Source of the DNA: Phymorhynchus buccinoides
Taxonomy: Eukaryota; Mollusca; Gastropoda; Neogastropoda; Raphitomidae
Direction: 5' to 3'
Length of the DNA: 64,000 nucleotides
NCBI GenBank assembly: GCA_017654935.2
Contig: CM065695.1
Location: forward strand, 24,861,387 to 24,925,386
Shown in pieces: positions 10,585 through 21,706 of this stretch; position 1 is the first letter of the stretch; every line of letters starts with the position of its first letter. The notes beneath the pieces were generated by a model. The model saw nothing but the letters and a program-made list of their open reading frames with translations. It made no database searches and was not told the DNA's origin. Both the position numbers and the translations under genes were made by a program.

Positions 10585-11012
10585 TTATTCAGCTTACTTT
10601 GATGTGTAGTCTATTTTTGGTAACATAGCATCTGATGATGTCAGTGTTAAAATACTTGGTTTGGGTTAACTCACATGAACTCAAATATTTGTGTATGAGT
10701 TAAGCAAGCATAGGGTCAGGTAAAACCGACCTATGTTATGTTTCCAAACCCCAGCTAGGCTTGTGTCAATGTCAGTTTAATCATGCTATTTAAGTCATGC
10801 AGTGAGCTCCTTCCACTGTTGTGACTGTGTATTTCCTCATGTTATTGAACATTGAGTGCTATGGCACAAGGCTTACAATCATACCTAATCATTGTTATTT
10901 CTTGTTTATATTTATGTGTATATTTTGTATCATTGCAGGATGTAATCTCTGCACTGTTTTCCTAGCTATCTTTCCCAGTACCCAAATAAACAAAAGCTAA
11001 AAGACTGTATGG
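10585..11012. repeat. Repeat Y, first instance (Y1), copy A
   Basis: About 428 bp, near-identical to 14237-14666 in the same orientation, from 'ttattcagcttactttgatg' to just past 'aaataaacaaaagcta'. It abuts X2 directly. An AATAAA lies near its end, so it could derive from a transcript 3' end. Confidence 0.85.
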
Positions 11013-11440
11013 TTAGTTCACTAGTCTGTCAATTACGGCCTCAAACTGCCGATATCTCTCATAATAGGCTTATAGCTAACGATTTATTCTGTTAAATTAC
11101 ATCACTCGTCCTTGCATAGAAACCTTTTTGTTTATTATCAAGGTTTCCCTTTCGCCTTTCTAGCAAGAAAGCGCTTTGATGTTAGAAATTAGCTTTAACA
11201 ATATATATTTTACGTCAAACTTAACTTTTGACGAAACGTTGTACCCACGTCAGACAGTTCTTGTTGCCTGCTGCTACACTAGCCAGACAGTCGCGCTTCT
11301 AACAAAGTTGTGTTTCTTTGTCACAATGAATGCTAATTATATTGTTATTGTGTCATCTAATGTAGTGACATAGTACATCAATATAAAGCTATCATTACCC
11401 TCTTTTAATCAGTACTAACTGATCAATGCTAAGTATTATA
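11013..11440. repeat. Repeat X, second instance (X2), copy A
   Basis: Near-identical to 2276-2726. Homology stops exactly at TA (11439-11440), where a pogo/Tigger-like terminus (CAGTACTCCCCGTTTATAG) begins. X1 continues with different sequence, so this is a clean insertion boundary at a TA dinucleotide. Confidence 0.85.
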
Positions 11441-14236
11441 CAGTACTCCCCGTTTATAGTAAACTCGGTTATAAGAAATTTCGGTTACAGTAAAGGAAAG
11501 CACTGGTTCCCGGCCAAAGGTCTACTGTTTTATTACTAAATAGACCTCGGATAGTAGCAACTCGGTTATAATTAAAAAAACCTGCTATAGTAAAGTTACT
11601 TTCGGTTCCCCACAGGACTGGCTCCTCGGTTACAATAAAAAAAACAATTGTCCTCCTCGTGACCTTTGTAAATACGTCACCAATGTATGCGTCACAGTCT
11701 CACCACTCCCTCCACCCACCCATAATAACAACTGGGTTATAATTAAAATTTTAAAAACTCCTATAGTAAAGTCATTTGTGGTTCCTCCTCGTTATGATAA
11801 AAATAATAATGTGTCCTCTTCCTGACCTTTGTAAATACGTCATCAATGTATACGTCACAGTCTCATTACTCACCCACCTTCATCACGAAATTGAAAGGCA
11901 CTCAAAAACATGTTTCTTTCCCCTCATTACTTAGTGGAAAAAAAATGAATCCGGGGAAAAAAAATATATACAGCCAAATCCGCTTATAAGAAAACTCGCT
12001 AACAATGAAGCAAAAAATAAGGTCCCTGCCAAACTTCTTCTTTCTTATCTATGATCAAAACTGGGATATAAGAAACTCGCTCATAAGAAAACTCGGTTAT
12101 AAGCATGCAAATGTTTTCTCCCATCCGCAATGGAAACTTGGACATAAGAAAAGTATGTCATACAAGCGAGTTGGTTTGCAGTTAATTTTCTTATAAGTGA
12201 GTTCTATTTACTTATAAGCGAATTACCATTGACAACATTTTCTTAAAGACCCACCAGATCACGTGTCAAAATCACAGGTTCCACGTGTTTTCCTTGTTAG
12301 AGCTGGTACAAAATCTTGTTTTCATCAGGTTTGACTCCCATACAAATGCCCTCAAATTGAAAACGAAACATTTTAAAGAGCAGCCTCTTTTTGAAGTTGG
12401 GGGAATTTGTATGTGGGTCACAGCTACCCAGAAAAAAACAAGGGATTTAATCGTGTTGGGTCAGTGTGTCTTTAAAAGTGAGTTGGACCTGAACTGAAAG
12501 GATGTTCCGAGAAAATTGAAGTCGTTCCAAAAAGGGAAAGTTTACCTCATACCAGTTGTGTCACAGACATTCTAAACAGTACAGGCACTTTATTACAAGT
12601 CTAATTGAGTTGTTTTGGTTCCTTTATTCCATGCTTTCCTTCAGTATTCTGTGCAAAATAAATGTTGAGCAGAAGAAAAAAATATGAGTACTTTTGTGTT
12701 GGTGGTAGAGAGACTGTCCATCCTTACATTTTCAGCAGCAATGGCAGAGAGGAAAAGGTAATTCATTTCTTTAAGAAGATACATACAAATAACTGAATAT
12801 GTGGACATAAACAAAAGCAAACGATCAATGAAAAACTGCATGGGTGGACAGTAAAAGGTAATAATTCAGTACAAGAAAGGTGAAGGGGTACGCATTTGAT
12901 AACAGTAAAAAGACAAAAAAAGGCTTCTTAGTTAAGTTGTTGTAGGCACCTTTAAATCTTCTTCTTAGTAGACTATTTTGATTTTATGATGCAAGACATG
13001 CATCAAATTAGGAAAAGGGATTTTCTCTTTGTTTTGTTTTTCTGTCTTTCTTTTCCTCTCTTTTTCTTTTCTCTTTTCCCTTTTCCCCCATTCAATTTGT
13101 TTATAAGGGAAAAAAATTCAAAATGTTTTCTTATATCTGAGTTTCGGATATAAGAAAACTTGGATATGGTAATAAGCAAAACATCATCTCCCTTCGATTT
13201 TCTTATAACCGAGTTTTGCTGTATTTTGATTTTATGATGTAAGACATGAGTCATAGGTGGCAAGTTTCCTTATTGTCCATTGGCATTGTACAAACGCAAA
13301 TACAATATTGTCTTCCACTGTGTAAAGTAAGTTATACATCCAAATTAGAATATTGATTAAAAACAAGAAACAGAAATTTACATTTAAACAAATATGTTAC
13401 TCTCACACCTCACCCAATCATTCATCTGCTCTCTGCTATCTTGCTCGCTATCATGCAACTCACACCACGTCTGCCTTCATTTTTGTTTTTAATTTTCTGT
13501 CTGTTCTTTCTTTTTTTCCTCCTTTGTTTTGCATGTTTTTCATGCACCAAATTATGTACAAGCATTTTTTTCTTCATTTTATGTTTCTGTTTTTCTTTTT
13601 CTTTTCTTTTTTTCTCATTCAACTCGGTTATAAGAAAAAAAATCAAAATGTTTTCTTTTATCCGAGTTTCGGATATAAGAAAACCCGGATATAAGAAAAC
13701 CAAAAAAATATCTCCCTTCGATATTCTTATAACCGGGTTTTGCTGTAGCATCACGAAAATGCATTATTTTTATTGCAGGCATGATAATCTATTATCAGGC
13801 ATAATGTCTGTAGGCATAATGTCCAGTAGGCAAAATGTCCAGTGAGCATGGTGACCATAGGCATAATGTCCGTAGGCAAAGTGTCCGTAGGCGAAATGTC
13901 CGCAGGCAAATTGTTCGGTCACGGTGTGTGTGTGTGTGTGTGTGCGTGTGCGCGCACGCACGTGCGTGTGTATGCATGAATAGATTCAAAGGCGATTCTG
14001 GAAGTTAGAGGTTGTACACTATATGCTTTTACAGCTAGTTTTGTTTTGTGCACAGGGAAATAGACCATGTATAAACCCAATCACCTTTTTGGACCTCAAA
14101 CCATATGAGGAAGGGGTAGGATGGGTTTATATTTAGTATTTTACGTTAGCTTTTACTTTGAAAAACGTCATCGGATAAGATAAAAAATATCATCAAAACT
14201 TTACTATATCCGAACATCGTTTATAAGAAAAACCTG
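11441..14236. mobile_element. Nested pogo/Tigger-like non-autonomous DNA transposons, copy A
   Basis: The outer left end is CAGTACTCCCCGTTTATAG after a TA; the outer right end (14200-14236) is 'cgtttataagaaaaacctg'. The segment is rich in TTATAAGAAAAC and its complement, typical of pogo-superfamily termini. An inner unit runs 11971-13221 with TA on both sides and matching ends (CAGC..AAA..CGcTTATAAGAAAA). A second right end of the same type finishes at 13745 before TA. No transposase frame survives. Also inside: a T/C-rich low-complexity tract (13015-13090, 13490-13620), a ~15-bp repeat (13797-13916) and a (GT)n run. Confidence 0.6.
13797..13916. repeat. ~15-bp minisatellite
   Basis: About seven units of the form 'taggcataatgtccg' with substitutions. 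On the minus strand it translates to a five-residue periodic frame (F-A-Y-G-H), an artefact of the 15-bp period. Copy B equivalent is 46258-46379. Confidence 0.75.
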
Positions 14237-14666
14237 TTATTCAGCTTACTTTGATGTGTAGTCTATTTTTGGTAACATAGCATCTGATGATGTCTGTGTT
14301 AAAATACTTGGTTTGGGTTAACTCACATGAACTCAAATATTTGTGTATGAGTTAAGCAAGCATAGGGTCAGGTAAAACCGACCTATGTTATGTTTCCAAA
14401 CCCCAGCTAGGCTTGTGTCAATGTCAGTTTAATCATGCTATTTAAGTCATGCAGTGAGCTCCTTCCACTGTTGTGACTGTGTATTTCCTCATGTTATTGA
14501 ACATTGAGTGCTATGGCACAAGGCCTACAATCATACCTAATCATTGTTATTTCTTGTTTATATTTATGTGTATATTTTGTATCGTTGCAGGATGTAATCT
14601 CTGCACTGTTTTCCTAGCTATCTTTCCCAGTACCCAAATAAACAAAAGCTAAAAAACTGTCTGGTT
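14237..14666. repeat. Repeat Y, second instance (Y2), copy A
   Basis: Same sequence as 10585-11012 with very few differences. After it the sequence continues 'ttcctctatatgtaattggc', not into repeat X. Confidence 0.85.
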
Positions 14667-14900
14667 TCCTCTATATGTAATTGGCCTGCATGGTGTGTGC
14701 TCATCATCACCCTCATTTCCTTATCAACTCCTCCTTATCCCAAACCATACCCTTACCCCCCCATCACATAATAAACCGTTGTTGCTATATCATTCGGGGG
14801 CGAGTTAATTTCGTTTTGTTTGGCAATGCCTAAACTCTGTCTCTGTATGACACACTCTGTGACTGTTTTTTAAAATGTTAAATCTCTGATACCCGGAGAG

Positions 14901-14909
<9 letters not shown>
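14667..14909. other. Spacer with a stray 57-bp minisatellite unit and C run
   Basis: A single unit of the 57-bp family at 14763-14810 follows a C run. In copy B that C run is expanded to 27 bases (47222-47248) from 8 in copy A. No gene. Confidence 0.6.

Positions 14910-14981
<72 letters not shown>
14910..14981. repeat. (GA)n microsatellite
   Basis: Pure GA tract. Copy B is 47399-47466, ending with a GACGAGACGA variation. Confidence 0.95.
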
Positions 14982-14985
<4 letters not shown>

Positions 14986-15233
14986 CGATACGGAATGAAT
15001 TTTTATTTATACAGGGTAATGAGATAAGCATTGCTTTTTTACACTCAGCCCTGTGGCCAAACAAGAAAAGTAACAGACCAACAAAATAAGTAATGCAAAA
15101 ACATTATAAAGTAACATAAGCATCAAAGCAGTCCTTCAAACCATCATCAAGAATAACAATATATACAAAATAGCAATGTAAGAGGGAGAAGAGGTAAGGA
15201 CAACAGACAGACAATATAAGAAATTTGAAAAGC

Positions 15234-15234
<1 letters not shown>

Positions 15235-15324
<90 letters not shown>

Positions 15325-15340
15325 TGGGTGGGAGACGGAC

Positions 15341-15422
<82 letters not shown>
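15235..15422. repeat. Compound (GA)n microsatellite, ~190 bp
   Basis: Two long GA runs separated by a 'gggtgggagacggacagacag' type spacer. Copy B is 47726-47910 with a different interruption pattern. R-E repeat and S-L repeat frames across it are artefacts. Confidence 0.95.
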
Positions 15423-15429
<7 letters not shown>

Positions 15430-15913
15430 TTTTTCCAAGTCACGATAAAAACAAAGCAAAAAAAACAACAAAACAAAACAAAACCGGGTACAATAAATCA
15501 TGGGGTCATAAATTAGTCTGCTGGCGTTTTCGTTTCAAGACAAAGCATCTGCCTTCCAAGAGAGCAATAAACAATGGACTGGCGGTGTGACAGGTTGCCT
15601 GAGTCACCGTAGGTAGGCCTACTCTCTTTCGACAATTAGAGTCAGTTTCACTGGGACATTTTCCTGCAGCATTGGTGCTAGACTGGAGTCATAATATAAG
15701 TCAAAACTTGTCGATTTCCAAGCAACTGTTTCATTAGAGAACCCAACGGTACAGTATTAAAAACAAACACACAAAGAAAAAAAAAGAAGAGAAAAATACA
15801 ATTATATGATTATGCGACTATAGTCTTGAGCTTGTTTGTTCGTTCATGTCGAGTCTGTGTATTAAATTTTGATTTTCTGCTTTTACACAAATATTAAAAT
15901 TGAAATAATGGGA

Positions 15914-15916
<3 letters not shown>
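15423..15916. other. Unassigned AT-rich sequence
   Basis: No gene or repeat family recognised. Copy B equivalent is 47911-48400. Confidence 0.4.

Positions 15917-15975
<59 letters not shown>
15917..15975 (+). repeat. Poly-G tract, 59 bases
   Basis: An uninterrupted run of 59 G. The copy B tract at 48401-48430 is 30 G and lacks the preceding 'ggagga'. Such a run is expected to form G-quadruplex and to be hard to sequence, so the lengths are uncertain. Confidence 0.9.
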
Positions 15976-15976
<1 letters not shown>

Positions 15977-16380
15977 CAAGACACTGATAATTTATTCTGG
16001 TGTAAATATTAACTATAGTGTAGATTTGGAAAAAAAACACCGGTAACCTTGCGATAAAAATGTTTTCGTTTAAAAATGAAAGTGATTCATAATAATTCAA
16101 GCCAACTAACCATATAGCTTCTGGATAGATCTATTCTCCGATACTCCTGTATCTGAATGAGATTCCAGGTTAAGATTATTTACTCAAAAAAGACAGATAG
16201 ACAGATCGACAAATTTGCAAAGAAACAAAACATACTTTCCAGGGCAGAGGTAAAAAGAAGAAGAGGAAGAAACAAAACAAAAGCAACCCAAACCAGAAAC
16301 AGAAATAAGCTTATATATTAGGCCTACTGTATGCTACACTAAGCAGCAAGACAGCAGAAAGATACATGAACACTGCTTGT
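15976..16380. other. Unassigned AT-rich sequence
   Basis: No gene seen. Matches copy B 48431-48839 closely up to its end, where the two copies diverge completely. Confidence 0.4.
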
Positions 16381-17040
16381 GATAATAATATATAAAAAGT
16401 GAACTCTATTACAGGCCATTTCTGATAGCTAAATGGTAGAGAGAAAAAAGGTGGGGCGCTCTTCTGTCAGCTGTGGCGGTCAGCCCCACACTCTTGCAGT
16501 GAAATGCGTCCAAGTATAGGATATGCGTTTCAGATTTTCGTTGGATTTATATTAAAAATTCGATGGCTTGGAGTCAAAACGGACTATCTTTAGATAGACC
16601 ATTGACATATTATTGAACTTACTACGAAAACTAATAACTTGTGTAAAAAAAAGACTGCTGAAATATAAAAAGCAAAAACCCCTTTTTATATTTCTGCAGT
16701 CACTGTTTGGTACAAGTTATTAGTTTTTGCAATAAATCCAATAATACATAGCTAATGGGAGAGAATCTAAAGGTGGGGCGCTCTTCTGTCAGTGTGGCCA
16801 GTCAGCCCCATACTCTTGACTCCAAGCCATCGTTATGTAATATGTACTAATATGTATATTTGTAAAATCATAGTATTTGTTGGTTGCAATTACTATTTAA
16901 GCTAATTGATTCTTTATCAATTACGTCTATGATTATGCATTCGTGCAAACATGCTGTCAATGTCAGAATCTAATTATTGTGATGCACCTACAAAGTCATT
17001 TTTTTACAAGTAATATTTTCTTGCGAATTTGTTGTATCCT
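16381..17040. other. Copy-A-specific segment
   Basis: No counterpart in copy B, which has unrelated sequence at 48840-49347. It contains a hairpin element (16561-16832) and the start of repeat Z1. Two partial copies of a 'ggtggggcgctcttctgtca' segment lie at 16451 and 16769; the adjoining 'gtcagccccacactcttg' part also occurs near 17898. Confidence 0.7.
16561..16832. mobile_element. Hairpin MITE-like insertion (copy A only)
   Basis: Ends are perfect 17-bp inverted repeats, 'cgatggcttggagtcaa' at 16561-16577 and its complement at 16816-16832. A second nested inverted repeat ('aaaactaataacttgt' and complement, with 'actgctgaaatataaaaag' and complement) forms a long stem. The paralogous repeat Z2 near 17967 lacks the insertion. 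Confidence 0.6.
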
Positions 17041-17197
17041 AACTATGGGTTGTTATGCAACAGAAATTAACATTGTGCATCATATAAATAGTATCATAAT
17101 TTATATTGGCGCTGTAATAAAGTTGCCCATTCTCATTCAAAATAATGGTGTTTTCTTTGACTTGACACAAACAAGGTTTTGTGTGGATGCAAGAGAC
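16831..17197. repeat. Repeat Z, first instance, copy A
   Basis: About 365 bp similar to 17967-18320 in the same orientation, from 'cgttatgtaatatgtactaa' to 'tgtggatgcaagagac'. Divergence is visibly greater than between blocks A and B, so this duplication is older. In copy B only the last ~155 bp remain (49348-49503). Confidence 0.75.
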
Positions 17198-17224
17198 TCC
17201 GTGAGAGTCATTTCCCTTTTCTCG

Positions 17225-17735
17225 AGTAGATGGGCTTCGTCATTCAGCTGTGGCTGACCTGAAGTTCTACAAACGAGCCAGTCACGCAGTTTCGTCTTGT
17301 ACAATGTCCAAGACATGCCAAGGTTTTCCTACAAAACGTTTTACCCGCCATCCACCCCTAGTCTCATCCAGAAGAGAATGCTCTACAGAGTGGTTGAGGG
17401 GTTAGTACCGGCCTTACCCCCTGAAGACTTCATCACTTATCACAAATCGAGCAGACTGATAAGATCCGGACTTCCTTACAATCAGATCTTCAGTTAGAAA
17501 CAACAACAAAGCAATAAAAGTTCCCTCCTCAAACACCGACCAGTTCAAAAACTCTTTCTTTGTTAGAACACCAACAGAGTGGAACCATCTGAATAACAGC
17601 ACCGTCCAAGCCTTGAGGCCTTCAAAAGACAGCTATTAATCAACCAACATCAATAAACCGCCTCTGCGCAATCTCTCCCCGTAATGCCAGACTACTGGAT
17701 TGTAGCGACGTATTTGAAAGAAGAAGAAGGAGGAT
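17225..17735 (+). pseudogene. LINE reverse-transcriptase 3' fragment, copy A
   Basis: Frames across this stretch, with shifts between them, give segments typical of the C-terminal end of non-LTR retrotransposon ORF2. One is L-I-Q-K-R-M-L-Y-R-V-V-E-G-L-V-P-A-L-P-P-E; others are a P-T-E-W-N-H-L-N-N motif, an S-L-E-A-F-K-R-Q-L motif, and a trailing stretch ending in GAAGAAGAAGG. Frames are broken and the polymerase core is absent, so this is a 5'-truncated dead copy. It lies between the two Z repeats. Confidence 0.7.
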
Positions 17736-17966
17736 ATGTCTTGTTGGGTGTGTTTGACTAAAAGTTTTTTTTCTACAGGGAACTCTGGTTTTCCTTCTCA
17801 CCCCTTGCTGGTGCCAGGTGTAGGGAAACCTCCCTGGTGTCAGACTGTGTTGATCGCATTAGGCAACAACCCACCCAACAACACCACACTCTGGGCGGTC
17901 AGCCCCACACTCTTGAAGTGAAATACGGCCAAGTATAGGATACGTTTCAGATTTTCGTTGGATGTA
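17736..17966. other. Spacer with a splice-acceptor-like site
   Basis: A run of T followed by 'tctacag' at ~17778 and a 50-codon open frame rich in P, G and L. It overlaps a motif repeated at 16451 and 16769, so it is probably repeat-derived. No product recognised. Confidence 0.3.
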
Positions 17967-18320
17967 CGTTATGTAATATGTACTAATATGTATATTTGTA
18001 AAATCATAGTATTTGTTGGTTGCAATTACATTATTAAGCTAATTAATTCTTTGCCAATTACGTCTATGATTATGTATTCATGCAAACATGCTGTCAATGT
18101 CATAATCTAATTATTTTGACGCACCTACAAAGTTATTTATTTTACGAATTTGCTGTATGCTAACTATGGGTTGTTATGTAACAGAAATTAACATTGTGTA
18201 TCATATACATAATATCATAATTTATATTGGCACTTTAATAAAGTTGCCCATTCTCACTCAAAATAATGGTGTTTTCTTTGACTTGAGACAAAACACAGGT
18301 TTTGTGTGGATGCAAGAGAC
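17967..18320. repeat. Repeat Z, second instance, copy A
   Basis: Partner of 16831-17197. It ends 150 bp before the receptor-1 exon and so forms most of its immediate 5' flank. Copy B is 50344-50695. Confidence 0.75.
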
Positions 18321-18445
18321 ACAAATATATTGAATATATATGCAGGGCCTGTTTGTCTGTCTGTCTGTCTCTATGTGCACATGCTTGTTTATTTTCCACA
18401 TGACATGTTCTGTCCGTAAGTTTGTCTTAAAAATGAAGGCACTCT

Positions 18446-18469
18446 GAGATTTTTCAATTAACCCAACAG
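18446..18469 (+). promoter_or_regulatory. Putative 3' splice site of receptor 1 exon
   Basis: A T/C-rich stretch (gatttttcaattaacccaacag) ends in AG at 18468-18469. The receptor frame is open through it and has no usable ATG nearby. Splicing here would enter the frame in phase 1, the same phase as at the receptor 2 site. The same site is in copy B near 50844. Confidence 0.5.
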
Positions 18470-21360
18470 ACAAATGCTCTGTGACAACTCTAAGCACTGA
18501 TCCAAATAAAGGGTTGTATTATTGTTTTTACTGTTGTAATCGTTGCTATAATATTAAACGCATTCCATGGTGGTTTGAAAGCAACCAAACGAACAAGAAC
18601 AAACGAGCCAGTGAATACTGCAGTTCTCTTGGACAAAGATTAGGCGTTCCTTTTTGTGCTCATGACTTTGTTTCTGCTATTTTCAAACATTCCAAAATAG
18701 CATTGGTGTTAACTGGCTTGTCATTTGGTGGAGAGAATTTGCCAGGCTTATACAGACAAGCAATCGTGTCCCAGGATAGGACTGTTGTCTATCACTCCAT
18801 TCGGTTGGAATCTGTTTTACACACTGAAAAAGATCTGTGCATAACTGCATCATACGGATTTATGGTACTGGTCGAAAGCTGTAAGATTACATATAATGAC
18901 CATGATGTAGGCGTTGCTTGCGAGTCTGAGCCAGTGACCGGTCAGCAGTTGCATGATAGCATGAAGAAGATATCTTTGCCAAAGCCATCGTTGTTGCAGA
19001 AGACACGGTACTTCTCTTTAGCAGTTTGCTTGGATGCTTCTTTGACGCATAGTTTTCTGTTGTGTGGTTCTCTTCAGTCTTTACCTTGTGGTGGGACGCG
19101 AGTAACTCCATGCACATTTTCTGCTCAAGTTTCAACCACACACCATCCCCACAGACAGCAGGATCCAAAGAATAAGGGCACAATTCCAGTCCCCATGTTT
19201 TTATGTAACGATGGAACATCTAACGTTTCCTTTACTCTGCTCTGTGACTTCATAATAGACTGCCCAGATGATAGTGATGAATCGTTCTGTCATCATAACC
19301 CTTGCGTCCACAAGTTCACCTGTGATAATGGACACTGTGTGTCATATGATGACGTTTGCAACAGAGTACCTCATTGCATGGATGAATCGGATGAGCAGAA
19401 ATGCATCAAGTTTAAAGCAAAAACTACACAGAGAGCGTTGCTATCGCCGGTTCTAGTCAACTTTAATGGTAGGGAATCGTTCGTGTCAACTGTGATGAAC
19501 GTTAACGAATCATGTCCGGAATCTCACTATCGTTGCCCTGGCCCATTAAACGACTGCGTGCCTGTCTACACCCGATGTAATCAAATGTACGATTGTGTGG
19601 ACCATCGGGACGAAGAGGGATGCGAAGAAATGTCCTGTCCAGGGTTCTTTAAATGTAGGGCTTCTCATATATGTGTCCATAGCCACCACCTGTGTGATGG
19701 ATGGTCTCATTGTCCACGCCATGATGACGAATTGTCCTGTAACGTGACTTGTCCTGAAGCATGCATGTGTCAAGGTCACACATTTGTATGTCTAAAACCT
19801 TTCACTGTGTCGGGTTATTCCAAGATTCGTTTTTTAGATGCCACCGATTCAGGTATGGTACTCTCTGACGTGGCTCATAATCTCTACCTTATCCACCTAA
19901 TTTTTTCCAGTTGCTCTTTGACACATTTACCTGCTGTAAATTTACTAAATCTGAAAGTTCTAGACCTCAGTCATAATTGGTTGCAAAATATTAACATGAC
20001 TCACTTTGTTCATCTTGAAAATCTGCAAAGACTGGTGCTGTCAGACAACCCTGTAATACATCTGTCTGCTGATTCCTCATCTGGTCTCCAACAGAGTAAA
20101 CTTACCACACTAGATCTGTCACAAACAGCCATTTTGGAGTTCAACAGCAGGTTTTTAGCAATGTTTTCACATTTGCAGAAACTTAATTTGTCACTGACGA
20201 AAGTTAATAAAATCAACCCAAACGGCTTTCATTTCTTACCACGACTTTCAGAACTGTTAATGCATGGCAGTCCGGTAAAAACATTTCAACCCGACTTATT
20301 TCAGCATTCTTCCAATATCCGTAAAATATCAACAGACAACTACAAAATATGCTGCGACCAAATCATTCCTAATGTCATTTATGATATAGAATGCACTGCT
20401 CCCAAAGATGAAATTTCATCCTGCAGAAATTTACTACATTCAGGGGTCTATCGCGGATTTCTCTGGTTTGTTGCATGTCTCTCTGTGACTGGCAACGTCT
20501 TTTGTTTACTTGCTCGTATTTTTGCAAAAAGACTCACTTCTTCCAGTGGTTACAGCATATTTGTTACGAACCTTACCTTGTCGGATTTTCTCATGGGTAT
20601 CTATATTTCTATCATTGGGACGGCTGACAGTATTTTTCGAGGTAGATATCTGTTCCTCGACGATTTTTGGAAAAGCAGTGTTGTCTGTAAAGTGGGTGGG
20701 GTTCTGTGTCTGGTGTCTAATGAAGTATCAGCTCTTGCCATTTGGCTCATCACTCTAGATCGATTTGTTGTTCTTCATTTCCCATTCAGCACTTTCCGAT
20801 TTGCCAGAAAATCCGCCATGATAGTTTGTATTTTTATTTGGTTCACTGGCTGGCTTCTTGCCATTTTCCCCCTACTTCCAATGACAGCTCACTGGGAATT
20901 TTACAGCCAGACAGGAATTTGTATTCCGTTACCTGTAACGAGACAAGCATTCAAAGGACGAATTTATTCTTTCAGTATATTGATTGTACTGAATTTTGTG
21001 CTGTTTTCACTCATTGCCTCTGGTCAGGTTTTTATTTATTACACAGTGCAAAAAAATACATTGAAATCAGATTCTACAAAAACACCACAGGACATGACCA
21101 TTGCGCGACGGTTGATTGCTGTAGCTGCAACGGATTTCATGTGCTGGTTTCCTATCGGGCTGTGTGGAATGTTGGCACTGGCAAATATTCCCATTCCTGG
21201 CGAGGTCAATGTTGCACTAGCTATATTTGTGCTGCCTTTAAACTCAGCAATCAATCCGTTTATGTATAACCTCAATGTTATGGCAGAAAAACGACGGAAA
21301 TCCAAAGAAGCAAGAGTTCTAAAATGGCTGGAAAGTCAGGCTGACTTTATCAAAGGCTAA
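18470..21360 (+). CDS. Receptor 1: lectin-like / LDLa x4 / LRR / 7TM GPCR (GRL101-like), copy A
   Basis: A single large exon, open from the acceptor to TAA 21358-21360, giving ~960 residues (numbered from 18481). In order: a degenerate C-type-lectin-like region (~30-145, Cys47 onward); four LDLa modules (242-270, 281-308, 352-381, 392-420) with C-D-x(n)-D-x-S-D-E acidic calcium-site patterns; an LRR N-cap (C424-P-E-A-C-M-C); about seven LRRs to ~615; a Cys-rich C-cap; and seven helices (~654-935). GPCR marks: a Cys at the TM3 start and another in ECL2 (disulfide pair), D760-R-F in place of DRY, C888-W-F-P, and N925-P-F-M-Y. This fits the type C LGR group (GRL101, relaxin receptors), acting as a plasma-membrane receptor; the ligand is unknown. 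No in-frame ATG or signal peptide precedes the lectin region, so a leader exon must lie upstream. Receptor 2 follows 800 bp downstream on the same strand. Confidence 0.88.
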
Positions 21361-21706
21361 GCGTTTTACTGCATTAGAGAAAACATGAAAAAGCATTAAA
21401 CTTTTTCTTCTGCGTTCTTCAGGCTACGCATCAATCCCTCAGACCGAGTGCTGCCACAAAACTGGACACCAGGTGAAGGTCTTCTGCCATCCCCCAGAGT
21501 TTGGTTCTGAGGTTTGTACCTATAGGCCAGGTCTGTTGCCGCATCTGATTTTACTGGAAGTCCTGAAGGATGTGGGAAGGGTTCTGATCGGCTTGCCAGC
21601 ACTGGCATGGGGATGAGTCTCCATCCCAATCAATCTTAGGTGCATTGAACAAATACACCTTAACGGAAGGCCTGTAATTTGTTATTGTGGTGCATAATGT
21701 GTTTAA
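21361..21706. other. Receptor 1 to receptor 2 intergenic, first part
   Basis: Contains a minus-strand 77-codon frame (21629-21396) whose translation (P-Q-N-Q-T-L-G-D-G-R-R-P-S-P-G) has a protein-like, G/S/P/R-rich look. It is intact in both copies, but I recognise no family and it may belong to a repeat. It contains no obvious signal-peptide exon for receptor 2. Confidence 0.3.
21395..21400 (+). terminator. Putative polyadenylation signal (ATTAAA) of receptor 1
   Basis: ATTAAA 35 bp after the receptor 1 stop codon, a common variant signal. A T-rich stretch follows. It also occurs in copy B at 53637-53642. Confidence 0.4.

Noticed and set aside
2276..11440. X1 and X2 as LTRs of one retrotransposon
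   Set aside because: No TG...CA ends, no primer-binding site or polypurine tract seen, and no gag/pol frames between them. The X-Y-X-Y order fits a tandem duplication better.
12285..12497. 70-codon frame as a gene
   Set aside because: Lies inside the pogo-like element 11971-13221, is short, and shows no transposase motif.
15136..15590. Frames of S-L, R-E, H-T or C-V repeats here and at the other dinucleotide tracts
   Set aside because: Translations of (CT)n, (GA)n, (CA)n and (GT)n microsatellites, not genes.
18481..18483. GTG at 18481 as the start of receptor 1
   Set aside because: GTG is not a normal start in animal nuclear genes. The frame is open upstream to a splice-acceptor-like AG, so a leader exon is more likely.
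20742..21269. 175-codon plus-strand frame inside receptor 1, and other frames overlapping the receptors
   Set aside because: Shadow frames of the receptor coding sequence, whose own frame has a clear domain structure.
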